Positions 6,952-13,200 of a DNA stretch of 13,200 nucleotides are shown in pieces (position 1 is the stretch's first letter; the number at the start of each line of letters is the position of its first letter). Location: assembly GCA_023336855.1 (NCBI GenBank), contig JAMBLK010000036.1, positions 1 through 13,200 on the forward strand, written 5' to 3'. The translations under genes and the position numbers were made by a program. Origin of the DNA: Actinomycetes bacterium. Its GTDB lineage: Bacteria > Actinomycetota > Acidimicrobiia > Spongiisociales > UBA5794. Under the pieces are notes generated by a model. The model saw only the letters and a program-made list of their open reading frames with translations. It was not told the origin of the DNA and made no database searches.

Positions 6952-7238
6952 TCGTTGCCCTTGACGATCGCTTCTTCTGCTGCAAGTGCGGCGTCGGGAT
7001 CAAGTTCGACTTCGACGGCCTCCATCTCCTGGAGGTGGGCCAGTGTCTCGAGGGCGGCTTCTTCGTCGAGTTGTGTGATGGCGAAGCCAACGTGGACGAT
7101 CGTGTAGTCCCCGACCGAGATGTCCGGTACATAGGCGAGGCTCACCTCTTTGACGATGCCGTCGAAGTCCACCTTCCCCGTCATCGTCACGCCCTCGCCG
7201 GTGATCTCGATGATCTTTCCGGGGATGCCAAGACACAT
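6948..7238 (-). CDS. hypC: [NiFe] hydrogenase maturation chaperone HypC
   Basis: This small HypC/HupF-family chaperone carries the iron unit from HypD to the hydrogenase large-subunit precursor. It begins MCLGIPGKI, where Cys2 (exposed after Met removal) is essential. The conserved GDYTIVHVGFAI stretch includes His49. At 96 residues it is somewhat longer than many HypC proteins because of an acidic, Ala-rich C-terminal tail from about residue 73. It is separated from the hypF stop by 6 bp and overlaps hypD by 4 bp. Confidence 0.96.
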   Translation of the reverse strand: MCLGIPGKIIEITGEGVTMTGKVDFDGIVKEVSLAYVPDISVGDYTIVHVGFAITQLDEEAALETLAHLQEMEAVEVELDPDAALAAEEAIVKGNE

Positions 7239-7244
7239 ATCGAT

Positions 7245-9491
7245 CTATCTCCTCGCCGCGGCGATCACGGCCTGGCCGAGCGCCAGACCTCCGTCGTTGG
7301 GAGGCACGAGCCGATGCAGCAGTACCTCGAAGTCTCTCTCGACCAGCGCCGTCCTGGCCGCGCGTGTCAACGTCACGTTCTGGAACACTCCTCCGCTCAA
7401 TCCAACGGTAGTGAGGCCCGTTCGCATGCGAACGCGCTCGGCGGTCTCGACGATCACGTTTGTGACGCCCCGGTGGAACCGCGCACCGATAACTCCGACC
7501 GCTTCGCCTGCGACGAAATCGTCGGCCAGCGACCGAAGAGTGGGAGATGGATCGATCACCAACAGTCCGTCTCGCTCAGTGATGACAAACGTGTAGGCGC
7601 CTCCCTCTGATCTATCGATGAGAGCCTCGAATTCGATGGCGGCTTGAGCTTCATACGTGACTGACTGTCGGACGCCCGCGATCGCTGAGACGGCGTCGAA
7701 GAGGCGGCCCATGCTGGTGGTGGGGACCGTGTTGATTCCACGATCGAGTTGGGCGGTCAGGACGGCTCGTTCAGTTGCGGGGAGAGCCGAGACCGGTGGG
7801 AGATCGTCGCTCCACGGAATGCCGGCGGTGTGCAGGTATGACAGTGCCATCTTGGCCGGGGACTTCACGGCGGCATCTCCGCCCGGGAGCGGGGTCGCCT
7901 TGAGATGGCCGACGCGTTCGAAGTCCTCGTAGCCGGCAACGAGAACCTCTCCGCCCCAGATTGTGCCATCGGCTCCGTAGCCGGTTCCATCGAACGAGAA
8001 CCCGATGACCGAATCGCGAACTCCGTGCTCGGCCATCACCGACGCGATGTGTGCATGGTGGTGCTGCACCTTGACGACGGGGAGGCTCTGTCTCTCGGCC
8101 CATTTCGTCGAGAGATATCCGGGGTGGAGGTCGGTGGCGATGACTTCTGGCTCGATGCGGAAGAGGTCGATGAAGTGGTCGACGGCGCGGGTGAAGGCAT
8201 CGAGTGTCTCGAGATTCTCCATGTCGCCGATGTGCTGGCTCATGAAGCCGTCGTACCCGGCAGCCAGGCAGAACGTCGCTTTCAGCTCACCTCCCGTCGC
8301 AAGGATCGGTGGTGACTCGAAGGGGAGAGGCACCGGAAACGGCGCGTACCCGCGCGAGCGCCGGATCGGGTACTCGGCACCGTCAAGGATGCGGACGACC
8401 GAATCGTCACACGGAACGTGGATGTCCCGATCGTGGACCAGGTAGCCATCTGCGAGCACGCCGAGGCGCTCAATCGCCTCGATGTTCGTCGTGACGATCG
8501 GCTCTTCGGAGAGGTTGCCCGACGTCATCACCCACACGTCTCCCGGTTCGATCAGCAGGTCGTGCAGCGGCGTATACGGGAGCATGACTCCGAGATACCC
8601 ATTGCCGGGTGCGACGAGTTCGGAGACTGCCGTGGTCGTGCGTTTGGCCAGTAGGACGATCGGTCGTTCCCGAGAGGTCAGGAGGCGAGCCTCGTCCGCG
8701 TCGATGAAGGAGATAGATCGGGCGATCTCAAGATTGGACACCATGACCGCGAACGGCTTTTCGACGCGGCCCTTGCGTTCTCGGAGCAGAGCGACCGCAG
8801 GGTCGGAGCCTGCATCACACGCGAGATGGAAGCCGCCGAGTCCCTTGATCGCGATGACCTCGCCCGCGGTGATGCGTCGCCTGGCGTCGGCGATGGGATC
8901 TCCGGCCGGTGGGATGGCTCGCACAGACGGTCCGCATTCGGGGCATGCGTTCGGCTGGGCATGGAAACGCCGATCGGCCGGGTCTCGGTACTCCGCCGAA
9001 CACGCGTCGCACATCTCGAACGGCCGCATCGTGGTGTTGGGGCGGTCGTAGGGAGTTCGCTCGGTGATCGTGAATCGGGGTCCGCAGTTCGTGCAGTTGA
9101 TGAACGGGTACTGGTACCGGCGGTCTTCCGGGTCGTGGAGTTCACGAAGGCAGTCGTCGCACGTCCGGAGGTCTGGAGAGACGAGGGCGGTTCCGGTCTC
9201 GGCATGGTGACTCGCAACGATTCGGAACGACGTGTCTCCGACTGGGTGGATGTCTTCGGAGTCGATCCGCTGAATCCGTGCCGCCGGTGGTCCGGACGCC
9301 TCGAGGGCAGCGACGAAGGCGTCGAGCGTCGCGGCCTCGCTCTCGATCTCGATGAAGACCCCATCGGTGTCGTTGCCGACGAAGCCGGCCAGTCTTGTCT
9401 CGACTGCAAGCCCGTAGACGAACGGCCGGAAACCGACTCCCTGGACAATCCCGGAGACACGAAGGCGGCGGCGGATGAGCGGAGTGGACAT
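7245..9491 (-). CDS. hypF: carbamoyltransferase HypF
   Basis: HypF uses carbamoyl phosphate and ATP to make carbamoyl-adenylate and transfers the carbamoyl group to HypE. The 748 residues show the full domain order. First is an acylphosphatase domain (about 8-95) with GVGFRPF containing catalytic Arg22 and Asn40 in VGND. Two zinc fingers follow, with Cys111/114/133/136 and Cys161/164/183/186. A YrdC-like domain (about 200-385) contains KGLGGFHLACDA and MTSGNLSEEPI. The C-terminal Kae1-like domain has HHHAHIA at 477-483 and GLSGGVFQN near the end. It is the first gene of the hypFCDE operon. The ATG at 9491 has no Shine-Dalgarno sequence, and a TACGAT hexamer lies 10 nt upstream. It is divergent from the hexomutase gene. 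Confidence 0.97.
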   Translation of the reverse strand: MSTPLIRRRLRVSGIVQGVGFRPFVYGLAVETRLAGFVGNDTDGVFIEIESEAATLDAFVAALEASGPPAARIQRIDSEDIHPVGDTSFRIVASHHAETGTALVSPDLRTCDDCLRELHDPEDRRYQYPFINCTNCGPRFTITERTPYDRPNTTMRPFEMCDACSAEYRDPADRRFHAQPNACPECGPSVRAIPPAGDPIADARRRITAGEVIAIKGLGGFHLACDAGSDPAVALLRERKGRVEKPFAVMVSNLEIARSISFIDADEARLLTSRERPIVLLAKRTTTAVSELVAPGNGYLGVMLPYTPLHDLLIEPGDVWVMTSGNLSEEPIVTTNIEAIERLGVLADGYLVHDRDIHVPCDDSVVRILDGAEYPIRRSRGYAPFPVPLPFESPPILATGGELKATFCLAAGYDGFMSQHIGDMENLETLDAFTRAVDHFIDLFRIEPEVIATDLHPGYLSTKWAERQSLPVVKVQHHHAHIASVMAEHGVRDSVIGFSFDGTGYGADGTIWGGEVLVAGYEDFERVGHLKATPLPGGDAAVKSPAKMALSYLHTAGIPWSDDLPPVSALPATERAVLTAQLDRGINTVPTTSMGRLFDAVSAIAGVRQSVTYEAQAAIEFEALIDRSEGGAYTFVITERDGLLVIDPSPTLRSLADDFVAGEAVGVIGARFHRGVTNVIVETAERVRMRTGLTTVGLSGGVFQNVTLTRAARTALVERDFEVLLHRLVPPNDGGLALGQAVIAAARR
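7248..7253 (-). promoter_or_regulatory. Shine-Dalgarno for hypC inside the last codons of hypF
   Basis: AGGAGA on the minus strand encodes the last two Arg codons of hypF and lies 9 nt before the hypC ATG, across the hypF TAG stop. This ties hypC initiation to ribosomes finishing hypF. Confidence 0.6.
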
Positions 9492-9501
9492 CGGTCATTC
9501 C

Positions 9502-9507
9502 ATCGTA
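9502..9507 (-). promoter_or_regulatory. candidate -10 element for the hyp operon
   Basis: TACGAT on the minus strand fits TANNNT and ends 10 nt before the hypF ATG, predicting a very short or absent 5' leader. No clear -35 is visible. The 134-bp divergent gap contains no convincing NtrC, Fnr or sigma54 consensus that I can see. Confidence 0.35.
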
Positions 9508-9612
9508 CGCACCAGTGTCCTGGGCGGGCAGGGGAGGACGACCCGCACAAGGGGGCCGATGGTCCTCTCCCGTGAAAGACACATGGGCGGCTTCCGGCCT
9601 GCTCCGATTCAT

Positions 9613-9618
9613 TACCCT
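9613..9618 (+). promoter_or_regulatory. candidate -10 element for the phosphohexomutase gene
   Basis: TACCCT lies 7 nt before the ATG at 9626, the same geometry as at 1651. A GGAG at 9620-9623 is only 2 nt from the ATG, too close to work well as a ribosome-binding site, so a leaderless start is more likely. Confidence 0.4.
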
Positions 9619-9625
9619 TGGAGAC

Positions 9626-11320
9626 ATGAAAGATCTCTACGCATCAGCAGCCGAGTGGATCGCCGGAGATCCCGATCCGATCACCAGGGCCGAACTTCAG
9701 GGAATCGTCGATTCGCGGAATCTCGACGAACTCGCCGAACGGATGGGAGCGACGCTCCAATTCGGAACCGCCGGCCTGCGCGGCCGCGTTGAGGCCGGAT
9801 CGAATCGGATGAACCGAGCGACGGTGATCCGAGCGACTCGAGGCGTCGCCGACTACCTGCTCGCAACAACCGGGACCGAAGAGGGGCCCGTTGTCGTGGG
9901 CCGCGACGCTCGGCTCTCTTCAGCCACGTTCATGGAGGACACGATCGCGGTGCTCGTTGCCGCCGGGTTCCAGGTCAGATACTTCGAGGATCCGGTGCCC
10001 ACTCCGCTCGTGGCGTACGCCTCGCTGAGCCTCGGTGGTGTTGCCGCGATCGTCGTTACCGCTTCGCACAATCCTCCTGCCGACAACGGCTACAAGGTCT
10101 ATGCAGCAAACGGTGCACAGATCATCCCGCCGACCGACACCCAGATCGCATCGGCGATTGCCGCAGTGAGACGCGCTTCTGAGGTTCCGTGGGCCGAGAT
10201 CGTCGGCGCTGCCGCTCGACCCATCGGCGAAGAGATGTTCGATGAGTACCTCCACGAGGTCGCCCAGAGCCTCCCGACCACGACGGGTGATCGAACGATC
10301 AGCACCGTCTACACGGCGATGCACGGCGTCGGCGGGAAGTATGTCGTTGCCGCACTCGACCGATTCGGTTTCCCCCATGTCCACCCCGTCGCGGCCCAGT
10401 TCGAGCCGGACGGCCATTTCCCGACCGTCGCATTCCCCAACCCGGAAGAGCCCGGCGCGATGGATCTTTCCCACGAACTCGCATCAGCCATCGACGCCGA
10501 TCTCGTGATAGCAAACGACCCGGACACCGATCGGCTGGCCGTGTCGATTCCCGAGCCCGGGAGTGGCTACCGACAGCTCAGCGGGAACCAGATCGGCGTC
10601 CTCCTCGCCGACTACATGCTCAGCGGTGCCGGCGTCGAACAACCGATCGTGATGAACAGCATCGTGTCGTCACCGATGTTGCAGTCGATCGCTGAGCACT
10701 ACGGCGCCGTCTACGACAGGACCCTCACCGGGTTCAAGTGGATCTGGAACGCGGCTCTCGATCTCGAGGCCGAGGATCGCGGCAAGTTCGTCTTCGGATA
10801 CGAGGAAGCGCTCGGATACTCCGTTGGACAGACCGTGCGGGACAAAGACGGAATTTCGGCAGCGGTCGCGTTTGCGGCGCTTGTCGCCGAGTCCAAAGGT
10901 GACGGAGAGACCGTCTGGGACCGACTTGCACGGCTCTACGAAACGCACGGACTCTGGGTCTCGACCCAGAAGAGCATCGTTCGCCCCGGTGCCGAGGGCG
11001 CCGACGAGATCGCAGCGGCCATGGCGCTGCTCGCCGAACGCACACCGGACACGCTAGGTGGCCTCCCCGTGGTGGGAGTCACCGACTATCGCCTCGGGGC
11101 CGAAGATCGGCCGCGGTACCTGGCAGCCACGCCGCTCGTCGAACTCTCCCTGGGCGATGCAGGGAGGGCGCTCATCCGACCGTCGGGAACCGAACCGAAG
11201 CTGAAGATCTACGTCGACCTGCGCGGTGAGACCGGGGACGACTGGCTGAGGGCGGAAGAAGCGTTGCTGGAGAGGGCGCAAGCCGTCGCTGAGGATGCCG
11301 CCGCTTTCCTCGGCATCTAG
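9626..11320 (+). CDS. alpha-D-phosphohexomutase (phosphoglucomutase/phosphomannomutase family)
   Basis: This cytosolic enzyme shifts phosphate between C1 and C6 (or C1 and C5) of sugar phosphates by a phosphoserine mechanism. The 564-residue product has the four family motifs in order. The catalytic serine loop TASHNPPADNGYK carries Ser147. The Mg-binding loop is DPDTDR at 298-303, the sugar-specificity loop GYEEALGY at 391-398, and the phosphate-binding loop RPSGTEPK at 518-525. Length and the GYEEALGY loop resemble the PGM2/PmmB-like branch (phosphoglucomutase, phosphomannomutase or phosphopentomutase), so the exact substrate is unresolved. The start at 9626 is chosen over upstream in-frame starts because MKDLYASAAEWI begins family-like sequence, while the 37 extra residues from 9515 are low-complexity and overlap the divergent promoter region. 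Aldolase and PEP carboxykinase genes follow on the same strand. Confidence 0.9.
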   Translation: MKDLYASAAEWIAGDPDPITRAELQGIVDSRNLDELAERMGATLQFGTAGLRGRVEAGSNRMNRATVIRATRGVADYLLATTGTEEGPVVVGRDARLSSATFMEDTIAVLVAAGFQVRYFEDPVPTPLVAYASLSLGGVAAIVVTASHNPPADNGYKVYAANGAQIIPPTDTQIASAIAAVRRASEVPWAEIVGAAARPIGEEMFDEYLHEVAQSLPTTTGDRTISTVYTAMHGVGGKYVVAALDRFGFPHVHPVAAQFEPDGHFPTVAFPNPEEPGAMDLSHELASAIDADLVIANDPDTDRLAVSIPEPGSGYRQLSGNQIGVLLADYMLSGAGVEQPIVMNSIVSSPMLQSIAEHYGAVYDRTLTGFKWIWNAALDLEAEDRGKFVFGYEEALGYSVGQTVRDKDGISAAVAFAALVAESKGDGETVWDRLARLYETHGLWVSTQKSIVRPGAEGADEIAAAMALLAERTPDTLGGLPVVGVTDYRLGAEDRPRYLAATPLVELSLGDAGRALIRPSGTEPKLKIYVDLRGETGDDWLRAEEALLERAQAVAEDAAAFLGI

Positions 11321-11356
11321 TCCCCATTCCGCGGGCTCACAGCGCCAAATAGGACG

Positions 11357-11377
11357 CCGCGTACCCTGGGTACGCGG
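11357..11377. promoter_or_regulatory. perfect 21-bp palindrome upstream of the aldolase gene
   Basis: Arms of 10 bp (CCGCGTACCC and GGGTACGCGG) are perfectly complementary around a single central T at 11367. It lies 36 bp after the hexomutase stop and 15 bp before the candidate -35 of the aldolase promoter. A 1-nt centre and no following T-run suit a dimeric regulator site better than a terminator. As RNA it could still fold with a loop of at least 3 nt and serve as a weak terminator. Confidence 0.55.
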
Positions 11378-11392
11378 ATTTGGGGAGATTGG

Positions 11393-11422
11393 TTGTCGAG
11401 AAGAACAGATATCCGCGATAAT
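11393..11422 (+). promoter_or_regulatory. candidate promoter for the aldolase gene
   Basis: TTGTCG (11393-11398) and GATAAT (11417-11422), spaced by 18 nt, make a reasonable sigma70-type promoter. The predicted transcript has a leader of about 20-25 nt containing AAGGAGA (11441-11447), a good Shine-Dalgarno sequence 5 nt before the ATG at 11452. This contrasts with the leaderless-looking starts elsewhere in the window. Confidence 0.45.
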
Positions 11423-11451
11423 CAAGGGCACACCCCTCCCAAGGAGACCTC

Positions 11452-12501
11452 ATGGATATCCACGCACTGCTAGGCGACGATGCCGAAGCACTCCTCGACT
11501 TCGACACCCCCGCTGTCTCGAAGGACAGTCTGCAACTCCCCGGCCCGGATTTCATTGAACGGGTCTTTACTCAGACCGACCGGAACCCACAGGTTCTCCG
11601 GAACCTCGGACTCCTCTTCAATTCCGGCCGACTCGCCGGAACTGGCTACGTCTCTATCCTCCCCGTCGACCAGGGAATCGAGCACTCAGGAGCCGCTTCC
11701 TTCGCCCCGAACCCGATCTACTTCGACCCGATCAACATCATCGATCTCGCCATCGAGGGCGGCACCAACGCCGTCGCCACGACCTTTGGCGTTCTCGGAA
11801 TGGCGTCGCGCAGCCACGCGCACAGGATCCCGTTCATCGTGAAGATCAACCACAACGAACTGCTCACCTATCCGGCGACCCACGACCAGGTCATGTACGG
11901 GTCGGTCGAACAGGCGTGGGACCTTGGTGCGGCGGGTGTTGGTGCCACGATCTACTTCGGTTCCGACGAATCGATGCGTCAGCTCCAGGAGGTCTCCGAG
12001 GCGTTCGAGCGGGCACACCAGCTCGGGATGTTCACCGTGCTCTGGACGTACCTGCGCAACAGTTCCTTCACCGTCGATGGCGTGTCATACGACGCTTCCG
12101 CGGACTTGACAGGCCAGGCGAACCACCTGGGTGTCACGATCGAGGCCGACATCATCAAGCAGAAGCAGCCGACGAACAACGGCGGATACGGAGCCGTTGG
12201 ATTCGGACGCACCCATCCGCTCGTGTACGACGAGTTGACGACCGACCACCCGATCGATCTCACCCGTTGGCAGGTCGTCAACAGCTACATGGGACGTGCC
12301 GGGCTCATCAACAGTGGCGGAGCATCGTCGGGTGCCGGCGACCTCGAGCAGGCGGTCCGGACTGCAGTCATCAACAAGCGCGCGGGCGGATTGGGCCTGA
12401 TTTCGGGTCGCAAGGCGTTCCAGCGACCCATGGCTGAGGGAGCTTCGCTCCTGCACGCCATTCAGGACGTCTATCTGGACGAATCGATCACAGTCGCCTA
12501 G
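11452..12501 (+). CDS. class I fructose-bisphosphate aldolase, DhnA/FbaB family
   Basis: This enzyme cleaves fructose-1,6-bisphosphate to dihydroxyacetone phosphate and glyceraldehyde-3-phosphate, and the reverse in gluconeogenesis, through a lysine Schiff base. At 349 residues it is nearly the length of E. coli FbaB (about 350) and matches it through the SILPVDQGIEHS region, KINHNELL, EADIIKQK, NNGGYGAVGFGRTH, NSYMGRAGLINSGG and the C-terminal ISGRKAFQRPMA and IQDVYLDESI segments. Lys236 in IIKQK corresponds by position to the Schiff-base lysine of this family. No metal-dependent class II motifs are present. It is preceded by a clear ribosome-binding site and its own candidate promoter, and PEP carboxykinase follows after 46 bp. 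DhnA-type aldolases are often associated with gluconeogenic growth, which fits the neighbour. Confidence 0.93.
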   Translation: MDIHALLGDDAEALLDFDTPAVSKDSLQLPGPDFIERVFTQTDRNPQVLRNLGLLFNSGRLAGTGYVSILPVDQGIEHSGAASFAPNPIYFDPINIIDLAIEGGTNAVATTFGVLGMASRSHAHRIPFIVKINHNELLTYPATHDQVMYGSVEQAWDLGAAGVGATIYFGSDESMRQLQEVSEAFERAHQLGMFTVLWTYLRNSSFTVDGVSYDASADLTGQANHLGVTIEADIIKQKQPTNNGGYGAVGFGRTHPLVYDELTTDHPIDLTRWQVVNSYMGRAGLINSGGASSGAGDLEQAVRTAVINKRAGGLGLISGRKAFQRPMAEGASLLHAIQDVYLDESITVA

Positions 12502-12532
12502 GGCGCTTCTAGAAAACGTAGAGAAGACAACT

Positions 12533-12540
12533 AAGGGAGG
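12533..12540 (+). promoter_or_regulatory. strong Shine-Dalgarno that sets a GTG start
   Basis: AAGGGAGG lies 7 nt upstream of GTG at 12548. This supports GTG rather than a later ATG as the PEP carboxykinase start. The 46-bp gap after the aldolase stop has no obvious hairpin, so co-transcription with the aldolase gene is plausible. Confidence 0.65.
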
Positions 12541-12547
12541 ATTCAGC

Positions 12548-13200
12548 GTGGCAATCAAACTGCCTCACGCGGCGTCGGTTGCGAAGAACCCGACGCAGGA
12601 AGAGATGCGGGCATGGACCCTCGAGCACATGCCTCGCATCGTCGAGACGGAGTTCGGCAATCTCAGCTACAAGGCTGAGATGAAGGCGAGACTCTCGAAG
12701 TCGACGTTCTTCGTCGACGATGATGAGACGTTCAAGCCGGCGATGACCCGCGCCGAGTTCGACGATTGGTCGGCGAAGCAGGATGCCTACATCGCCGACA
12801 AGGACATGATCCTGATCGAGGGATACATCGGACCAGATCCGAGTTTCCGCACCGCAAGTCGCCTCTACATGGAGAAGACGTCGGCGAACATCCCGGCAAT
12901 GATGCAGCAGCTGTTCTTCCCGAAGGACGACGCCTGGGGGCCTGATTTCACCGTCATCTATACGCCGGGCCTCAAAGCCCCGGGGAAGTCTGATGACGCC
13001 CTCATCGCTGTCGATCACGAGAACTATGTGACACGGGTCTTCGGATCTGACTACTTCGGTGAAGCGAAGATGGGTGGACTCCGCATGTGGAACCACCTCG
13101 TTTTCGAGAAGGGCGGCCTTGCCCTTCACTCCGGTTTGAAGACGTTCCCGGATGTCGACGGCGAAGAGAAGGTCGCCCTCATCCTTGGTCTCTCCGGCAC
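12548..13200 (+). CDS. pckA: phosphoenolpyruvate carboxykinase (ATP), 3'-truncated by window edge
   Basis: This enzyme converts oxaloacetate + ATP to PEP + CO2 + ADP, the entry step of gluconeogenesis. The frame from the GTG is open to the window end (217 full codons). SDYFGEAKMGGL at 167-178 aligns with the E. coli oxaloacetate/metal site region, with Tyr169 and Lys174 matching Tyr207 and Lys213. His194 in LALHSG matches His232. The final codons GLSGT (214-218, the last codon incomplete) begin the kinase-1a P-loop. These residues sit about 35-38 positions earlier than in E. coli, so the N-terminal domain is shorter. The canonical GRSPKDK segment that supplies the substrate-binding Arg is not visible; ARLSKSTFFVDD (47-58) seems to take its place. 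It therefore looks like a divergent branch of the ATP-type family, with the rest of the protein unseen. Confidence 0.82.
   Translation, partial: MAIKLPHAASVAKNPTQEEMRAWTLEHMPRIVETEFGNLSYKAEMKARLSKSTFFVDDDETFKPAMTRAEFDDWSAKQDAYIADKDMILIEGYIGPDPSFRTASRLYMEKTSANIPAMMQQLFFPKDDAWGPDFTVIYTPGLKAPGKSDDALIAVDHENYVTRVFGSDYFGEAKMGGLRMWNHLVFEKGGLALHSGLKTFPDVDGEEKVALILGLSG

Noticed and set aside
9534..9567. Inverted repeat GAGGAC / GTCCTC in the hypF-hexomutase gap
   Set aside because: It has only 6 perfect base pairs with a 22-nt spacer in GC-rich DNA, too weak to call a terminator or operator.
9515..9625. Upstream in-frame start for the phosphohexomutase, adding 37 residues
   Set aside because: The added sequence is low in family character and would overlap the candidate promoter regions of both divergent genes. 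The family-like N-terminus begins at 9626.
12509..13129. 206-codon minus-strand open frame antisense to pckA
   Set aside because: The plus frame has PEP carboxykinase active-site residues and a strong ribosome-binding site; the minus frame has neither.

Overview
This 13.2 kb window reads as a gene-dense, fairly high-GC bacterial chromosome segment. It is most like an actinobacterium (Actinomycetota), perhaps an environmental lineage such as Acidimicrobiia. That placement is an inference from overall base composition, the protein sequence styles and start sites that look leaderless; nothing in the window is a taxonomic marker. No rRNA, tRNA, insertion sequence, phage gene or CRISPR array was seen. 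No gene-free stretch exceeds about 135 bp; the largest gaps are 9492-9625, 11321-11451 and 1555-1662.

Layout. (1) 1-1554 (+): 3' three quarters of acetyl-CoA synthetase (acs), cut by the window edge and followed by a strong hairpin. (2) 1663-4112 (+): a two-gene operon with a 4-bp overlap for a ferredoxin-dependent 2-oxoacid oxidoreductase. It has an alpha subunit, then a beta subunit carrying a gamma-type domain at its C-terminus. (3) 4116-4741 (-): a vapBC-type toxin-antitoxin pair, convergent with the oxidoreductase operon and separated from it by only 3 bp. Its predicted promoter and operator palindrome overlap the antitoxin start. (4) 4805-9491 (-): hypF-hypC-hypD-hypE, the complete set for making and attaching the Fe(CN)2CO group of [NiFe] hydrogenases. 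The genes are tightly coupled. Neither the nickel-insertion genes hypA/hypB nor any hydrogenase subunit or maturation protease lies in the window. (5) 9626-13200 (+): central sugar metabolism, with an alpha-D-phosphohexomutase (phosphoglucomutase/phosphomannomutase type), a class I DhnA-family fructose-bisphosphate aldolase, and the N-terminal part of an ATP-dependent PEP carboxykinase cut by the window end.

How the parts fit. Acs makes acetyl-CoA from acetate. The oxidoreductase links 2-oxoacids, acyl-CoA and low-potential ferredoxin. PEP carboxykinase, aldolase and the hexomutase form part of a gluconeogenic/glycolytic route. The Hyp proteins imply a [NiFe] hydrogenase elsewhere in the genome. 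Together these suggest flexible, possibly facultatively H2-using heterotrophy or mixotrophy. This is inference from a short window.

I did not find a convincing wholly new system. The points most worth a second look are the beta-gamma fused oxidoreductase, the short PEP carboxykinase N-terminus with a non-canonical substrate-arginine region, the vapBC control region, a perfect 21-bp palindrome ahead of the aldolase gene, and a recurring hexamer 6-7 nt upstream of several ATGs that suggests leaderless transcripts.
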